In this document: one piece after another, positions 1 through 11,695 of the stretch
How the letters are laid out: every line of letters begins with the position of its first letter
How positions within the stretch are numbered: position 1 is the first letter of the stretch
Assembly: GCF_902686445.1 (NCBI RefSeq)
Contig: NC_062220.1
Coordinates: 96,348,143-96,412,142, forward strand
Length of the DNA: 64,000 nucleotides
Origin: Sciurus carolinensis
Taxonomy: Eukaryota > Chordata > Mammalia > Rodentia > Sciuridae
Direction: 5' to 3'
Made by a program: the position numbers and the translations under genes
Notes under the pieces: generated by a model
Told to the model about the DNA's origin: nothing
Databases searched by the model: none
The model's input: only the letters and a program-made list of their open reading frames with translations

Positions 1-497
1 TCCTAAGTCCTTCGTCCATTTTGAGTTGAGTTTTGTTCAGGGTGAGAGATAGAGGTTTAATTTCATTTTACTGCATATGAATTTCCAGTTTTCCCAGCAC
101 CATTTGTTGAACATGTTATCTTTTCTCCATTGTATGTTTTTGGCTCCTTTGTCTAATATGAGGTAACTGTATTTATGTGGGTTTATCTTTGTGTCTTCTA
201 TTCTGTACCATTGATCTGCCTATTTATTTTGGTGCCAATACCATGCTTTTTTTGTTACTATTGCCTTGTAGTATAGTTTAAGGTTGTATTGTGATACCAC
301 CTACTTCACTTTTCCTGCTCAGGATTGTTTTGGCTATACGAGGTCTCTTATTCTTCCAGATAAAGTTCATGATTGCTTTCTCTATTTCTATGTGGAATGC
401 CATTGGGATTTTAATTGGAATTGCATTGAATCTGTATAGCACCTTTGGTAGAATGGACATTTTGGCAATATTAATTTTGCCTATCCAAGAACATGGG
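1..497 (-). pseudogene. L1 ORF2 fragment, RT thumb/C-terminal part
   Basis: The minus strand encodes L1 ORF2p sequence downstream of the RT core. It includes the conserved stretch [18 protein letters not shown] (bases 278-460) and [12 protein letters not shown]. It aligns with the longer copy at 4760-5260, which carries the same motifs. The fragment is cut by the window edge, is interrupted by stops and cannot encode a functional protein. Confidence 0.85.
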
Positions 498-873
498 CCA
501 GAGCAATTAGACAGACCAAAGAAATTAAAGGGATAAAATAGGAAAAGAAGAACTCAAGCTGTCACTATTTGCCGATGACATGATTCTATATTTAGAGGAT
601 CCACAAAATTCCACTAGAAAACTTCGAGAACTAATAAATGAATTCAGCAAAGTAGCATAATATAAAATCAATACACATAAATCTAATGCATTTCTATTCA
701 TAAGTGATGAATCCTCTGAAAGAGAGATTAGGAAAACCACTCCATTCACAATAGCCTCAAAAAAAAAATATTTGGGAATCAATCTAACAAAAGAGGTGAA
801 AGACCTCTACAATGAAAACTACAGGACACTAAATAAAGAAATTGAAGAAAACCTTAGAAGATAGAAAGAGATT
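498..873 (+). pseudogene. L1 ORF2 fragment containing the RT FADD motif
   Basis: The plus strand reads through the end of the L1 reverse transcriptase palm. It starts at [12 protein letters not shown], then carries the catalytic FADD box at 568-579, then the conserved [15 protein letters not shown] region. The family's metal-binding aspartates are therefore preserved in sequence, but in-frame stops (near 535 and 658) and the missing 5' half make it dead. It is the inverted 5' half of the L1 that continues on the minus strand at 1-497. Confidence 0.85.
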
Positions 874-1457
874 GAGTTTTTGAGACTGAACTCAAGACCA
901 GGAAACTTGGGGTTTGCAGGTGAAATTGTGGACTAAGAATTGGTTCCTTCACCACATAAGTGAAACCCAGGGGAGATCCTGGGGTGTAGTCTTCCACTGT
1001 GAACCAGCAATTCTGGAACCTGGAGGTGCATTGATGTAGAATCTCCAGACCATTTTGCATTCAGTGAAGCACCTAGAGCCCACCTAAGCCTAAACCCTGC
1101 CTCCAGGAGTTACACCTATGGGATTACCTCTCTCACCCTAGCAACCGTACCCTGAGGGGGGATCAAGCATCAGACCCCAGAATTACAATATGTACGAATA
1201 CATATTGCAGTATCACATAGGAAAATGATATAAGATCATGTGTTCAAATTCACCCATATTTTAATAACACACAATTTGAGTTGGAGTTGTCTTTAATTTA
1301 TCTTAATGTTTAGGATTTTAAGTCATGCACAACTTCAGGAAGATTTATTCCTAAGTATAAAATATTATGATGCTATTATAATAGTATTTGTTAGATTCAT
1401 TTTCTAATAGTTTCTGATATATAGGAATGAACTATTCTCCCCTGCCACGTACTGGTA
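874..1457. other. Unrecognised interval
   Basis: There is no reading frame of note. Bases 874-1180 are moderately GC-rich and could be part of an old LTR, but I cannot name a family. A small perfect inverted repeat (9-bp arms, 4-base loop) sits at 1186-1207. The rest is AT-rich. Confidence 0.4.
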
Positions 1458-2008
1458 TTTGTTATATATTTATATTCCTATTTGTTGTAATTAGTTACAC
1501 ATGACAGCAGAATGCATTTCAACTCATTGTACACAATGGAGCCCAACTGCTCATTTCTCTGGCTGTATATAATGGAGAGTCACACCATTCATGCAATCAT
1601 ACAAGTACATAGGGTAATAATGTCCATCTCATTCTACCATCCTTCCCATCCCCTCTTCCCTCCCATCACTTCCCTCTGCACAATCCAAAGTTCCTCCATT
1701 CTTCCCTAGATCCCCCGCAATGTATCAGCATCCACTTATCAGAGAAAATGTTTGGTCTTTGGTTTTTTTGGGGATTGTTTTATTTTGCTTAGCATGATAG
1801 TCTCCAACTCCATCCACTTACCTGTAAATGCCAGAATTTCATTCTTCTTTAAGGCTGAGTAATATTCCATTGTGTGTATGGATCACAAGTTCTTTATCCA
1901 TTCATCTGTTGAAAGGAATCTAGGCTGTTCTATAGTTTAGATAATGTGACTGTGTCACTGTAGTATGCTGATTTTAAGTTCTTTGGAGTGGGATTGCTGG
2001 GTCATAAA
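1458..2008 (-). mobile_element. 5'-truncated L1, 3' end, antisense
   Basis: Read on the minus strand this contains the end of L1 ORF2 (counterpart of the [13 protein letters not shown] region near 6030 in the intact copy), a purine-rich 3' UTR (pyrimidine-rich on plus at 1620-1710) and a terminal sequence like the plus-strand L1 tail at 45220-45286. It is diverged from the young L1 at 2413-6442, so it belongs to an older sciurid subfamily. Confidence 0.8.
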
Positions 2009-2011
2009 CTA

Positions 2012-2399
2012 TTTTTAAAATATAGATTTTATTAACATAAATCTTATAAAACACTTTAATTCTTATGATTTATCTGTCAGTTATTTTAATTTTCATATAT
2101 AGTTCTATTAACTGCATAGAATTTAGCTTTTGTTTCCTCATTTCCAATTTTTAGATCTTTCATGTCTTTCATGTTTTTCTATTGCTTTACTATATTGACT
2201 ATTTGACTATGAACTTAAGTCAAACATTAAATAGAAATAATATATAATATCCTTGCTTTTTTCTGAATTTTGAAGGGAATAATATTACCGTCCTCACTAA
2301 ACATGACATTTGCTGAAGTTTTGTTGGTTTTTAAGATAGTCTTTATTAGAATATCAATGTTCCATTCTAACCTAGTTTGCTACAGATATTCGGAGTTTT
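2012..2399 (-). mobile_element. Ancient L1M ORF2 fragment, left of the young L1 insertion
   Basis: On the minus strand this matches degenerate L1 RT-region sequence (counterpart of the region around 2410-2700 in the young copy, but heavily mutated). It breaks at 2400 and resumes at about 6456, so it was the target of the young L1. AT-rich and full of stops. Confidence 0.65.
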
Positions 2400-2412
2400 A
2401 ATCATGAATGTC
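2400..2412. repeat. Target-site duplication, left copy (13 bp)
   Basis: AATCATGAATGTC occurs here and again at 6443-6455 immediately after the L1 poly(A). It follows TTTT, giving a TTTT/AA-like insertion site. Confidence 0.92.
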
Positions 2413-4485
2413 TTCTTTTCCTATTCGTATCCCTTTAATTTCTTTGGTCTGTCTAATTGCTCTGGCTAGAGTTTCAAGGACGATATTGAATAGAAGTGGT
2501 GAAAGAGGGCATCCCTGCCTTGTTCCAGTTTTTAGAGGGAATGCTTTCAGTTTTTCACCATTAAGAATGATATTAGCCATGGGTTTAGCATAGATGGCCT
2601 TTACAATGTTAAGGAATGTTCCCACTATCCCTATTTTTTCTAGTGTTTTGAGCATGAAGGGGTGCTGTATTTTATCAAATGCTTTTTCTGCATCTATCGA
2701 AATAATCATGTGATTCTTGACTTTAAGTCTATTGATATGGTGAATGACATTTATTGATTTCCTGATGTTGAACCAACCTTGCATCCCTGGGATGAAACCC
2801 ACTTGATCATGGTGCACTATCTTTTTAATATGTTTTTGTATGCGATTTGCTAAAATTTTGTTGAGAATTTTTGCGTCGATGTTCATTAAGGATATTGGTC
2901 TGAAATTTTCTTTCCTCGATGTGTCTCTGTCTGGTTTAGGAATCAGGGTAATATTGGCTTCATAGAATGAGTTTGGGAGAGTTCCCTCCTCTTCTATTTT
3001 CTGGAATACTTTGAGAAGTATTGGAATGAGTTCTTCTTTAAAAGTTTTGTAGAACTCGGCTGAGAACCCATCTGGTCCTGGACTTTTCTTTGTTGGAAGG
3101 CTTTTGATGACTCTTCTATTTCATTACTTGAAATTGGTCTATTTAAATTGTGTATGTCCTCCTCGTTCAGTTTAGGCAATTCATATGTCTCTAGAAACCT
3201 GTTGATGTCTTCGAAATTTTCTATTTTGTTGGAGTATAGATTTTCAAAATAGCTTCTAATTATGTTTTGTATTTCGGTCGTGTCTGTTGTGATATTTCCT
3301 TGTTCATTCCGAATTTTAGTGATTTGGGTTTTCTCTCGTCTTCTCTTTGTTAGTGTGGCTAAAGGTTTATCAATTTTGTTTATTTTTTCGAAGAACCAAC
3401 TATTTATTTTGTCAATTTTTTGTATTGTTTCTTTCGTTTCAATTTCGTTGATTTCAGCTCTGAGTTTGACTATTTCCTGTCTTCTACTACTTTTGGTGTT
3501 GGTCTGTTCTTCTTTTTCTAGGGCTTTGAGCTTTAGTGTTAGGTCATTTATTTTTTGAGTTTTACTTCTTTTATTAAATGCGCTCCATGAAATAAATCTT
3601 CCTCTAAGTACCGCTTTCATAGTGTCCCAGAGATTTTGATATGTTGTTTCTTTGTTCTCGTTTACCTCTAAGAATTTTTTAATTTCCTTCCTAATATCTT
3701 CTGTTATCCATTCATCATATAGTAGCATATTGTTTAATCTCCAGGTGTTGGAGTAGTTTCTGTTTTTTACTCTTTCATTAATTTGTAACTTCAATCCATT
3801 ATGATCTGATAGAATACAAGGTAGTGTCTCTATCTTCTTGTATTTGCTGACATTAGCTTTGTGGCATAATATATGGTCTATTTTAGAGAAGGATCCATGT
3901 GCTGCTGAGAAGAAAGTGTATTCGCTCTTGGTTGGATGGTATATTCTATAAATGTCTGTTAAGTCTAAATTATTGATTGTGTTATTGAGATCTATGGTTT
4001 CTTTGTTCAATTTTTGTTTGGAAGATCTGTCCAGTGGTGAAAGAGGCGTGTTAAAATCACCTAGTATTATTGTGTTATGGTCTATTTGGTTTCTAAAATT
4101 GAGAAGGATTTGTTTAACATATATGGATGAGCCACTGTTTGGGGCATAGATGTTTATGATTGTTATATCTTGCTGATTTATGCTTCCCTTAAGCAGTATG
4201 AAATGTCCTTCTTTATCCCTTCTAACTAACATTGGCTTGAAGTCCACTTTATCTGAAATGAGGATGGATACTCCAGCTTTTTTGCTGAGCCCATGTGCAT
4301 GGTATGTTTTTCCCCATCCTTTCACCTTTAGTCTATGGGTATCTCTTTCTATGAGGTGAGTCTCTTGCAGGCAACATATTGTTGGATATTTCTTTTTAAT
4401 CCAATCTGCCAGTCTATGTCTTTTGATTGATGAATTCAGGCCATTAACATTCAGGGTTATTATTGAGATATGATTTGTATTCCCA
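2413..4485 (-). pseudogene. L1 ORF2 5' half: endonuclease plus RT N-terminal and palm motifs
   Basis: The minus strand encodes ORF2p from about its second codon. In the open frame 4673-2994 the APE-like endonuclease catalytic residues are all visible at a constant offset of 61 from human ORF2p numbering: N75, E104, Y176, D206, N208, D266, D290, H291. Examples are GDFN and SDH. A single frameshift lies near 3095-3125, after which the frame shifts and RT continues: palm motif A (IDAEKAFD) and motif B ([10 protein letters not shown]) are in the frame 2886-2398. The sequence ends just before FADD at the target-site duplication. The endonuclease domain looks complete. Any RT activity is ruled out by the frameshift and lost active site. 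Confidence 0.9.
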
Positions 4486-4486
4486 G

Positions 4487-6177
4487 GAAATTCCACCAGA
4501 AAACTTTTAGATCTCATAAGTGAATTCAGTAAAGTAGCGGGATATAAGATCAATGCACATAAATCGAAGGCATTTTTATATATAAGCGATGAATCTTCAG
4601 AAAGAGAAATTAGGAAAACTACCCCATTCACAATAGCTTCGAAAAAAATAAAGTATTTGGGAATCAATCTCACAAAAGAGGTGAAAGACCTCTACAATGA
4701 GAACTACAGAACACTAAAGAAAGAAATTCAAGAAAACCTTAGAAGATGGAAAGATCTCCCATGTTCTTGGATAGGAAGAATTAATATTGTCAAAATGGCC
4801 ATACTACCAAAAGTGCTATACAGATTCAATGCAATTCCAATTAAAATCCCAATGATGTACCTTACAGAAATAGAGCAAGCAATTATGAAATTCATCTGGA
4901 AGAATAAAAAACCCAGAATAGCTAAAGCAATCCTTGGCAGAAAGAGTGAAGCAGGGGGTATCGCAATACCAGATCTTCAACTCTACTACAAAGCAATAGT
5001 AACAAAAACGGCATGGTATTGGTACCAAAATAGAAAGGTGGATCAATGGTACAGAATAGAGGACACGGACACAAACCCAAATAAATACAATTTTCTCATA
5101 CTAGACAAAGGGGCCAAAAATATGCAATGGAGAAAAGATAGCCTCTTCAACAAATGGTGCTGGGAGAATTGGAAATCCATATGCAACAGAATGAAACTAA
5201 ACCCATATCTCTCACCATGCACAAAACTAAACTCAAAATGGATTAAGGATCTCGGAATCAGACCAGAGACCTTGCATCTTATAGAAGAAAAAGTAGGTCC
5301 AGAGCTTCAACATGTCGGCTTAGGACCAGACTTCCTCAACAGGACTCCCATAGCACAAGAAATAAAAGCAAGAATTAATAACTGGGATAGATTCAAACTA
5401 AAAAGCTTTCTCTCAGCAAAGGAAACTATCAGCAATGCAAATAAAGAGCCTACAGAGTGGGAGAAAATCTTTGCCAATCATACTTCAGATAGAGCGCTAA
5501 TCTCCAGAATCTATAAAGAACTCAAAAAACTCTACACCAAGAATGTAAATAATCCAATTGACAAATGGGCTAAGGAAATGAATAGATACTTCACAGAAGA
5601 AGATGTACAAGCAATCAACAAACATATGGAAAAATGTTCAACATCTCTAGTAATAAGAGAAATGCAAATCAAAACCACCCTAAGATTCCATCTCACCCCA
5701 ATTAGAATGGCAATTATCAAGAATACAACCAACAACAGGTGTTGGCGAGGATGTGGGGAGAAAGGTACACTCTTACATTGCTGGTGGGGCTGCAAATTAG
5801 TGCAGCCACTCTGGAAAGCAGTGTGGAGATTCCTTAGAAAACTTGGAATGGAAACACCATTTGACCCAGCTATCCCACTCCTTGGCCTATACCCAAAGGA
5901 CTTAAAATCAGCATATTACAGAGATACAGCCACATCAATGTTCATAGCTGCTCAGTTCACAATAGCCAGATTGTGGAACCAACCTAGATGTCCTTCAATT
6001 GATGAATGGATAAAGAAAATGTGGTATATATATACAATGGAATATTACTCAGCCATAAAGAATGATAAAATTATGGCATTTGCAGGCAAATGGATGAAAC
6101 TGGAGAATATCATGCTAAGTGAGATAAGCCAATCTCAAAAAACCAAAGGAAGAATGATATCGCTAATAAGTGGATGA
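4487..6177 (+). pseudogene. L1 ORF2 3' half: RT thumb and C-terminal zinc-knuckle-like domain
   Basis: The frame is open for about 560 codons from the inversion junction to the natural TGA at 6175-6177. It begins right after the lost FADD region ([13 protein letters not shown]), passes through [14 protein letters not shown] and [15 protein letters not shown], and reaches the Cys/His motif at 5740-5793 (C-x3-C-x7-H-x4-C), which in L1 ORF2p is needed for RNP function. The last residues match the usual ORF2 C terminus. No ATG near the 5' end fits and only a TTG lies in frame at 4657, so translation is unlikely. An RT lacking FADD cannot polymerise. Confidence 0.88.
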
Positions 6178-6442
6178 TGACACATAATGGGGGTGGGAAG
6201 GGTTAGTGTTGGGGTTGGAGTTGGGTTTAGGGAGGGGGGCAGGAATGGAGGAAGGAAGGACTGTATAGATGGAGGGGAAGGGTGGGAGGGGAGGGGGGGA
6301 AGGGAAAAAATGGCAGAATGAATCAAACAACATTACCCTATGTAAATTTATGATTACACAATTGGTATGCCTTTACGCCATGTACAAATAGAGAAACAAC
6401 ATGTATCCCATTTGTTTACAATAAAAAGAAAAAAAAAAAAAA
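6178..6442 (+). promoter_or_regulatory. L1 3' UTR, G-rich tract, AATAAA and poly(A)
   Basis: After the ORF2 stop comes a G-rich purine tract (6188-6306, many runs of three or more G, quadruplex-capable by pattern). A conserved tail follows, with AATAAA at 6420-6425 and an A-rich end to 6442. The same layout is seen at 27000-27282. G-rich tracts in L1 3' UTRs are known across mammals. Confidence 0.85.
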
Positions 6443-6455
6443 AATCATGAATGTC
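6443..6455. repeat. Target-site duplication, right copy (13 bp)
   Basis: Exact copy of 2400-2412, directly after the poly(A) of the L1. Confidence 0.92.
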
Positions 6456-6535
6456 GAATTCCATCATGTACATTTTCTGCATCTGGCAAGATCACCTTGA
6501 TTTTCTTTCAGTTCCTCAATGTGGTGCATGACTAG
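6456..6535 (-). mobile_element. Ancient L1M ORF2 fragment, right of the young L1 insertion
   Basis: Continues the minus-strand L1M sequence interrupted at 2400. The joined context reads like the degenerate RT region around 2640-2760 of the young copy, including the stretch with TTTCTGCATCT. Confidence 0.6.
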
Positions 6536-6774
6536 GATGTAGATACAGTGCAGTTTCTAAGGGTAACAAAGATGTTCTGTGAAGGACAGGGTCTGAATTC
6601 GCTGGAGGAGACATCACACCGTTTATACTAATAGCAGTTACAAATAAGTGCATTTAAATAAGAGCTATAAGTTACAAGATTCTTGGAAACAAAAAAAAAT
6701 CGGATGTAGCTGTTGGAAGAAAGAGGTACAAAAAGCAAAAGCAATGGCTTTTAAAACGTTTTATGAGAGGCTTA
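6536..6774. other. Unrecognised interval
   Basis: Short AT-rich sequence with no recognised repeat or reading frame. Confidence 0.4.
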
Positions 6775-6955
6775 GAATTACTGCAACTCATTAAGCACTT
6801 ACTACTTGCATTATCTCACTTACCCTCAAAACAACCCTGTTATTTGCACTTAAGAGAGAGGAAGCTGAAGCTCATAGTGGTTAAATAAAATGCCTAGTGT
6901 TACACAGCTAATAAGTGCTGATGATGGAATTCCAACTGGCTCCAAACACAACCTC
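6775..6955 (-). mobile_element. MIR SINE relic
   Basis: On the plus strand this shows the MIR antisense pattern in order: CTTACTACTTGCATTATCTC, an ACAACCCTGTTA block, AGAGAGGAAGCTGAAGCTCA, GTTACACAGCTAATAAGTG and a GGAATTCCAACTGG end. The order and spacing fit the mammal-wide tRNA-derived MIR family. Confidence 0.8.
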
Positions 6956-9900
6956 TCAAGTTTCTTTTGGAGGAGGCAGCAAAACATAGTGGGTAAGAAA
7001 TTGTGCAGTTCAGTCTCAATAAACAATGTTTTTAAAGTGATATTCTGAGAGATGGGAATAAAAGGCAAGAAGAAATTGCATTCTGAACTATGTCACAGAG
7101 ATTCTTCATCTTTAGAATTACAAAGTTTGAAATGATTTTATTCTGGACCTTGCCACATAAATGTCTTTAAATGAAAGAACTTAATTGTGTGTTTTAGGGA
7201 CTGTGGGCAGAGCAAAGGATTGAATGCTTGTCTGTCTCAAAATAAGTTCTTCAATTCCCCTCATTCTGTCCTACGTGAAAACTCTGAGCTCTTTCACAAT
7301 ATTTCCTAAGACAGTGCCTGTCCCTGTTGACATTGTCAGCTACTCCAATACTTTGATCATGCTCTATGACAACATCACATTTGTTCTGGCCATTGTTACT
7401 TCTGACTTCTCCACAGGCTGCTCCATCTAATAAGCCAGAAAACTAAAGCAATAGATTACTTAAAAGTCACCAGTACATATTTATAAAAATCAGTGTTATG
7501 ACCAGTATTATTTTTTATATTCTTCATTGCATAGAATTCCAACATTGTTGATGACACAGAGAGGAGAATTACAACTAGAAATATTGAAAAGTGTGGAAAA
7601 CAATATAATGCATGTGCTTGGGGACAATTAAACATGATTTCAAAGTATTGAAACATGTTAGGAAATTACAAATGGTAAACAGAAGGATATTTAACTCTGA
7701 GGAGGAAGAAAAAAAGAAATAGAATCCATGAGGAGTACTTGGGGCTCTACAATTCAGATTTAAAATTTTTGACAGAAATGTGGCAAAAATTTATATTGTG
7801 AATGTAGGTTATGTTCTCTATTCTATGAGTTTAAAGTATTTCATAGTTTAAAGTGAAAAAATAAGAATTAGAATGGATTCTAGTCCTTTTAGTAGCTTTG
7901 ATGTTGATAACTGCATTACTTTGTTCTAACCTTCTAATTTTAGGTTTTCATTTCTTTTTTATAAGACTCTATCATTCTGATTTTTTGGGAATGCTTTTGT
8001 CATGTTATGTTCCATTGTTTTTCTTGGTACATTCTAATATTCAATATATGAAAATTTAAAAGCATCCTTTAAGCAATATATCCAAAATAGTTATTTTATA
8101 GTGGGAATGAAAACACATTGCACAGAAATGGCTGCTTTCACTTGAATTTGGACTCTTCTGTTAACCGAGTTAAAGAATTCCTAGTCATTGCCTTGAGTTA
8201 ACATCATTATTCTAAATATAGAATGTGTTACACCATCCCCAGATTGGACCAACAACAAAATAAAGTATGTGCTACTGAATTATTCCCACTTCTCTTGGAA
8301 ACTTGTATTTTCATTTAACTCTCAGGAGGTCAGGGTTTCCCCTACATGGTGCATTTAATCTTAAGTTAAAAACTTCTACACAATGTTCCCAAAATGATTT
8401 CACCAATCCTGACAGTTACATTTCTAAATAGCCCTTGAAATTGACAAAGAAGAAAATACAGGCTTTAGGGTTTTTCCTAACCCAGGCCACCAGCAAGCCA
8501 TACCCTTGGACAGTTAGAGCCGTGGAGGGGAGGGATTTCCTCCCTCATCCTAACGCACACCCGGGTCACCTACAGAGATCAAGTCCTTTTAAAATATTCT
8601 CTGAACATGAAGGACTCCATAATGAAGATGGGTTTTGGAGCCTTCTCATGGGTCCCTGATCTGAGGAAGTGAAGACTTGTGACCTGCTCTCTTTCTCAAG
8701 GGACAAGTTGGTGTCAAGGCCTGTGACTTTGCCAGTCATTGCTTTCCATGGGTGCACAAGTAAGAAACTGTGAGATTCCTAAGTGCTCACGTGAAGGTAC
8801 ACTTGGGGACACAGGCTGGTAAAATTGAGAGTGGAAGAAAAGTATGTGTGACTAAGAGCTGGAATAAATGATCGTGAAGTTACTTAATCTTTTACCCACA
8901 TCCACCCTCCAACCCAGGCCTTTGGATGTTGTGTTGACTTCTAATTCTGGTCACTCATCATCTAAGCAGGAACAACTCCTTTTTCAAGTCTTTCTTTGTT
9001 TTGCGTTTGTCCTCTCTTTCCTCTCATCCTCCATTCCTTCAGTTCTCCAAGTCCTTATACATCCAATCTTTGAAAGTTTCAAGAGCCATGGTAGTGGATC
9101 TGGAGGATCTGAACACAGGAGAAAGTGCTTTAGTTCCTTTGGATTGGGCTTAGGAAGAAGGAAGGGCGAAACACATAACTTTAAGGAATCTACTCACTGA
9201 GGAAAAAGCCAAAATGACTGGATATGTTTTAAAGAGGTCCTGGGCCCGGGACCTAAAATAGTTTATGCTGAATTCATAAGAAAGAAATCCAACATTTGAA
9301 AGCCTCATCTACCAATTCTGAAGGATTTGGATTTTAAACATACAGAACTTGATTGAACTTAATATAGTGTCTGTCCCCAGAAGTTTTCTACTAGGGAGGA
9401 TATGCCTGAACTTCTAATGGCAACTTAAGTGTTTTGGGATCCTGCTTGAAGGGATAACCTCTAGCTCTCAAGAAGCAGAGTAAGCTATGTGACAAAGACC
9501 AAAGACCAAAGATATGTGACAAAGGAAGCACATGTGGTGACATATCTGGATTCCATGAAGGGAGTGTGAAAGTGGAGTTAGAGGATAGAAATATAGCACA
9601 GGTTTTATCCAACCAACAAGCCTGACAAGTGGCAAAGAAATTAATCAGTGCTTAAAAGAACATCATCGACAGACTTTGAGAGTATAAAGAACTAAGCCCT
9701 GTAGGAATCAAGGACAGAGTTTATGACATCAGTCATTGTTTAGAAAGGGATTCAGTGACAAACCAGATGGCTATTTCTCTATAAGGGGAGGTTAATGCTG
9801 TAATGGGATAGGAGCATGATCTGGGAGGTCCGTGGAGCCCCAGGCAAGTGGACCACACCTCAAGCACCAGAGTAAAGGAATTGGGCGCTGGCCCAGCCTC

Positions 9901-11470
9901 TGCCAGAGATATCACTGCCCGTTGCGAGCCAACCTCTTAATTGCAGAGTTCACTAAATTGGAGACAGCTCTGTGCCCACCCACCTCTTCAGGACACCTTA
10001 GTTATTCTCCTCATTATTATACAGGGAGGGATACATACCTCTCACTTGTTAATCGCTGGGTGTGTTGGGGGGAACTATCTGTGCCCCCAAACTGTCCCAG
10101 CTCTATCCAATCTGTTGCCAGTTGGAACTACCTTCTTTTTAAAGGTCCAAGGCAGTTTGACCTTCTTTAAAAACAGGTTGGGACCCTGACATGGAGAAAT
10201 GCAATGGAGTCTGAGAGGGAAATTCTCTGCCCCTGCAGGAGGTTGGTACTCAAGAGAATGAGCTCTAGGTGTGCACCTAAACCAAGAGAGGGATGACATT
10301 CAGTCCTGGTGCCACATGTAGTCTGTCATCCTGCCTTGGACACACCACCCCTCACCATGCTGCTAGACTTAGTCTCATGGTGCTTCTTTGGGCTTTGGGA
10401 CAAGGATTGTTTGTCTATAATGGGTAAAAAATAACAACAACTGAGAATTTCTTGCTCCCTTGAAACACTAGTAGTTGTTTTAAAACAATCACTTCTTAGA
10501 AGTTTCTAACTTTCTTCCCAAAAGTCAGTGGTGGTGTGTGTGTGTCTTTGGATATCTTTAAGAGCCCCAGAGAATAACTGTGAATGCAACCTGATTCTTT
10601 TTTTTTTTTTAGAAAGATACCTCCATTTCTTAAAAGATTTCCCTAGAAATAATTCTTCCCACTGTCACCTTTTTACCTCCACTGATTCCTTTTCTAGCTT
10701 TGCTGGCCAAGTGTTCATCCCCAGTCAGCCCTTAGACATTGCAGTTCTGACAGCTGGTCTCCAACTCTGGCTGGCCTTCTAGATTTCTCCCTGCCTCCTC
10801 CAACTGGTCCTAGTGTTTGTTCTCTATCCCAACACCGACTCCTGGCAGACTCCTCTTTTTTGAGTTGCTGGTGTTTTGTGGCCAGTAAATCAGTATAATT
10901 TCAGTGAAGGCAGAAAGGGGAAAAATTGTGCAATTCTTTTACTCTTCATAATCTCTCCCCTAGGAAAAATAAATCTGAGGAAAGAAGAGGGAGGTGCAGT
11001 GGAAAAGGCCAGGAGAGATTGCTGTGCTTCTGAGAAAGAGGCTAGTACCCACAGCAGGACTGGTCTGCAGAGGCTGGCCCCTGAGTTCATGGTGAATGAC
11101 CGACAGCTCTTGCCTTGATAATCCGTCCACCCTGCCCCTGCTACTTACGGTGGTTGACAGAGTTAAAGGGATCCATTTAGGAGCTCTGGAATCATAGTTG
11201 ATCAATGGACACTACAAAGACCAAAACTGGGTGCCTGTAATAGCCTCTTTTCATTTCTTTGGGTGGGGGTAGCAATTCATGGCTATCCTTGATTGACTGA
11301 TTAATTCTCATGTCAAATAAATGAGTATAAACTCTCTAGTTCATATACAAATTGGCAGTTTTTTTCCTGCACCAACACCTCCATCAAAATAAAAGCTGAA
11401 TACATTATTATGTTCATCTTTATAATCCCTCCTGCCTTTAAAGAAGATATCATGTATATTAATACTAATA
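6956..11470. other. Long stretch without recognised elements
   Basis: Mixed AT-rich and moderately GC-rich sequence. Several short frames of 60-112 codons occur (for example 8868-9200, 9832-10170, 9391-9612), but none shows a recognisable domain, bias or splice context. Sub-blocks 8430-8760 and 9820-10320 are the more GC-rich parts and could be old LTRs or conserved noncoding DNA. I cannot identify them. A short GT run is near 10529. Confidence 0.4.
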
Positions 11471-11474
11471 GCAA

Positions 11475-11695
11475 AATAGATAGCCTTGAGTATGAGCCAG
11501 GAGCTGTTCTGAGTACTTTGCAAATATTAACTTGATTCTCATAGTAACCTGGAAGGAGCTACTTTTATATCCTCATTTGACAGGAGGAAAAATGATCAGA
11601 GGGGAGTTCAATAACTTCCCAACCTCTTGCCACTAATTAACAGTAGATCTAGGATTTAGAGTGATATAGTTGGACTCTAGAATCTGGGTTTGTAT
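11475..11695 (-). mobile_element. MIR SINE relic
   Basis: Antisense MIR pattern on plus: GAGTATGAGCCAGGAGCTGT, TCTGAGTACTTTGCAAATATT, a CCTCATTTGACAGGAGGAAA block, then the degenerate CACTAATTAACAG and GGATTTAGAGT end. Nearly full length. Confidence 0.8.

Larger units (their letters stand above)
1..873. mobile_element. Twin-primed (inverted) L1, left end outside window
   Basis: Two pieces of one L1 ORF2 lie head to head. Bases 1-497 are the 3' part on the minus strand and about 498-873 are the preceding part on the plus strand. In L1 RNA order, the outer end of the plus piece (near 873) and the inner end of the minus piece (near 497) are almost contiguous, with only a few bases missing. That is the signature of twin priming during target-primed reverse transcription. 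Stops in the plus piece show decay. The 3' UTR and poly(A) would lie left of base 1. Confidence 0.85.
2413..6442. mobile_element. Young twin-primed L1 with intact target-site duplication
   Basis: A 4.0-kb L1 insertion made of an inverted 5' segment (2413 to about 4485, minus strand: ORF2 start to RT) and a direct 3' segment (about 4487-6442, plus strand: RT end to poly(A)). Exact 13-bp duplications flank it. The RNA segment between the pieces, about 60-70 nt including the FADD codons, is missing. Two long open frames (559 and 506 codons) survive, so it is recent. ORF1 and the 5' UTR are absent, so the copy is not autonomous. Confidence 0.93.

Noticed and set aside
6956..11470. Host gene exons in the 4.5-kb unassigned stretch
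   Set aside because: No frame shows recognisable protein similarity, and I saw no convincing exon/splice arrangement. Left as unrecognised.
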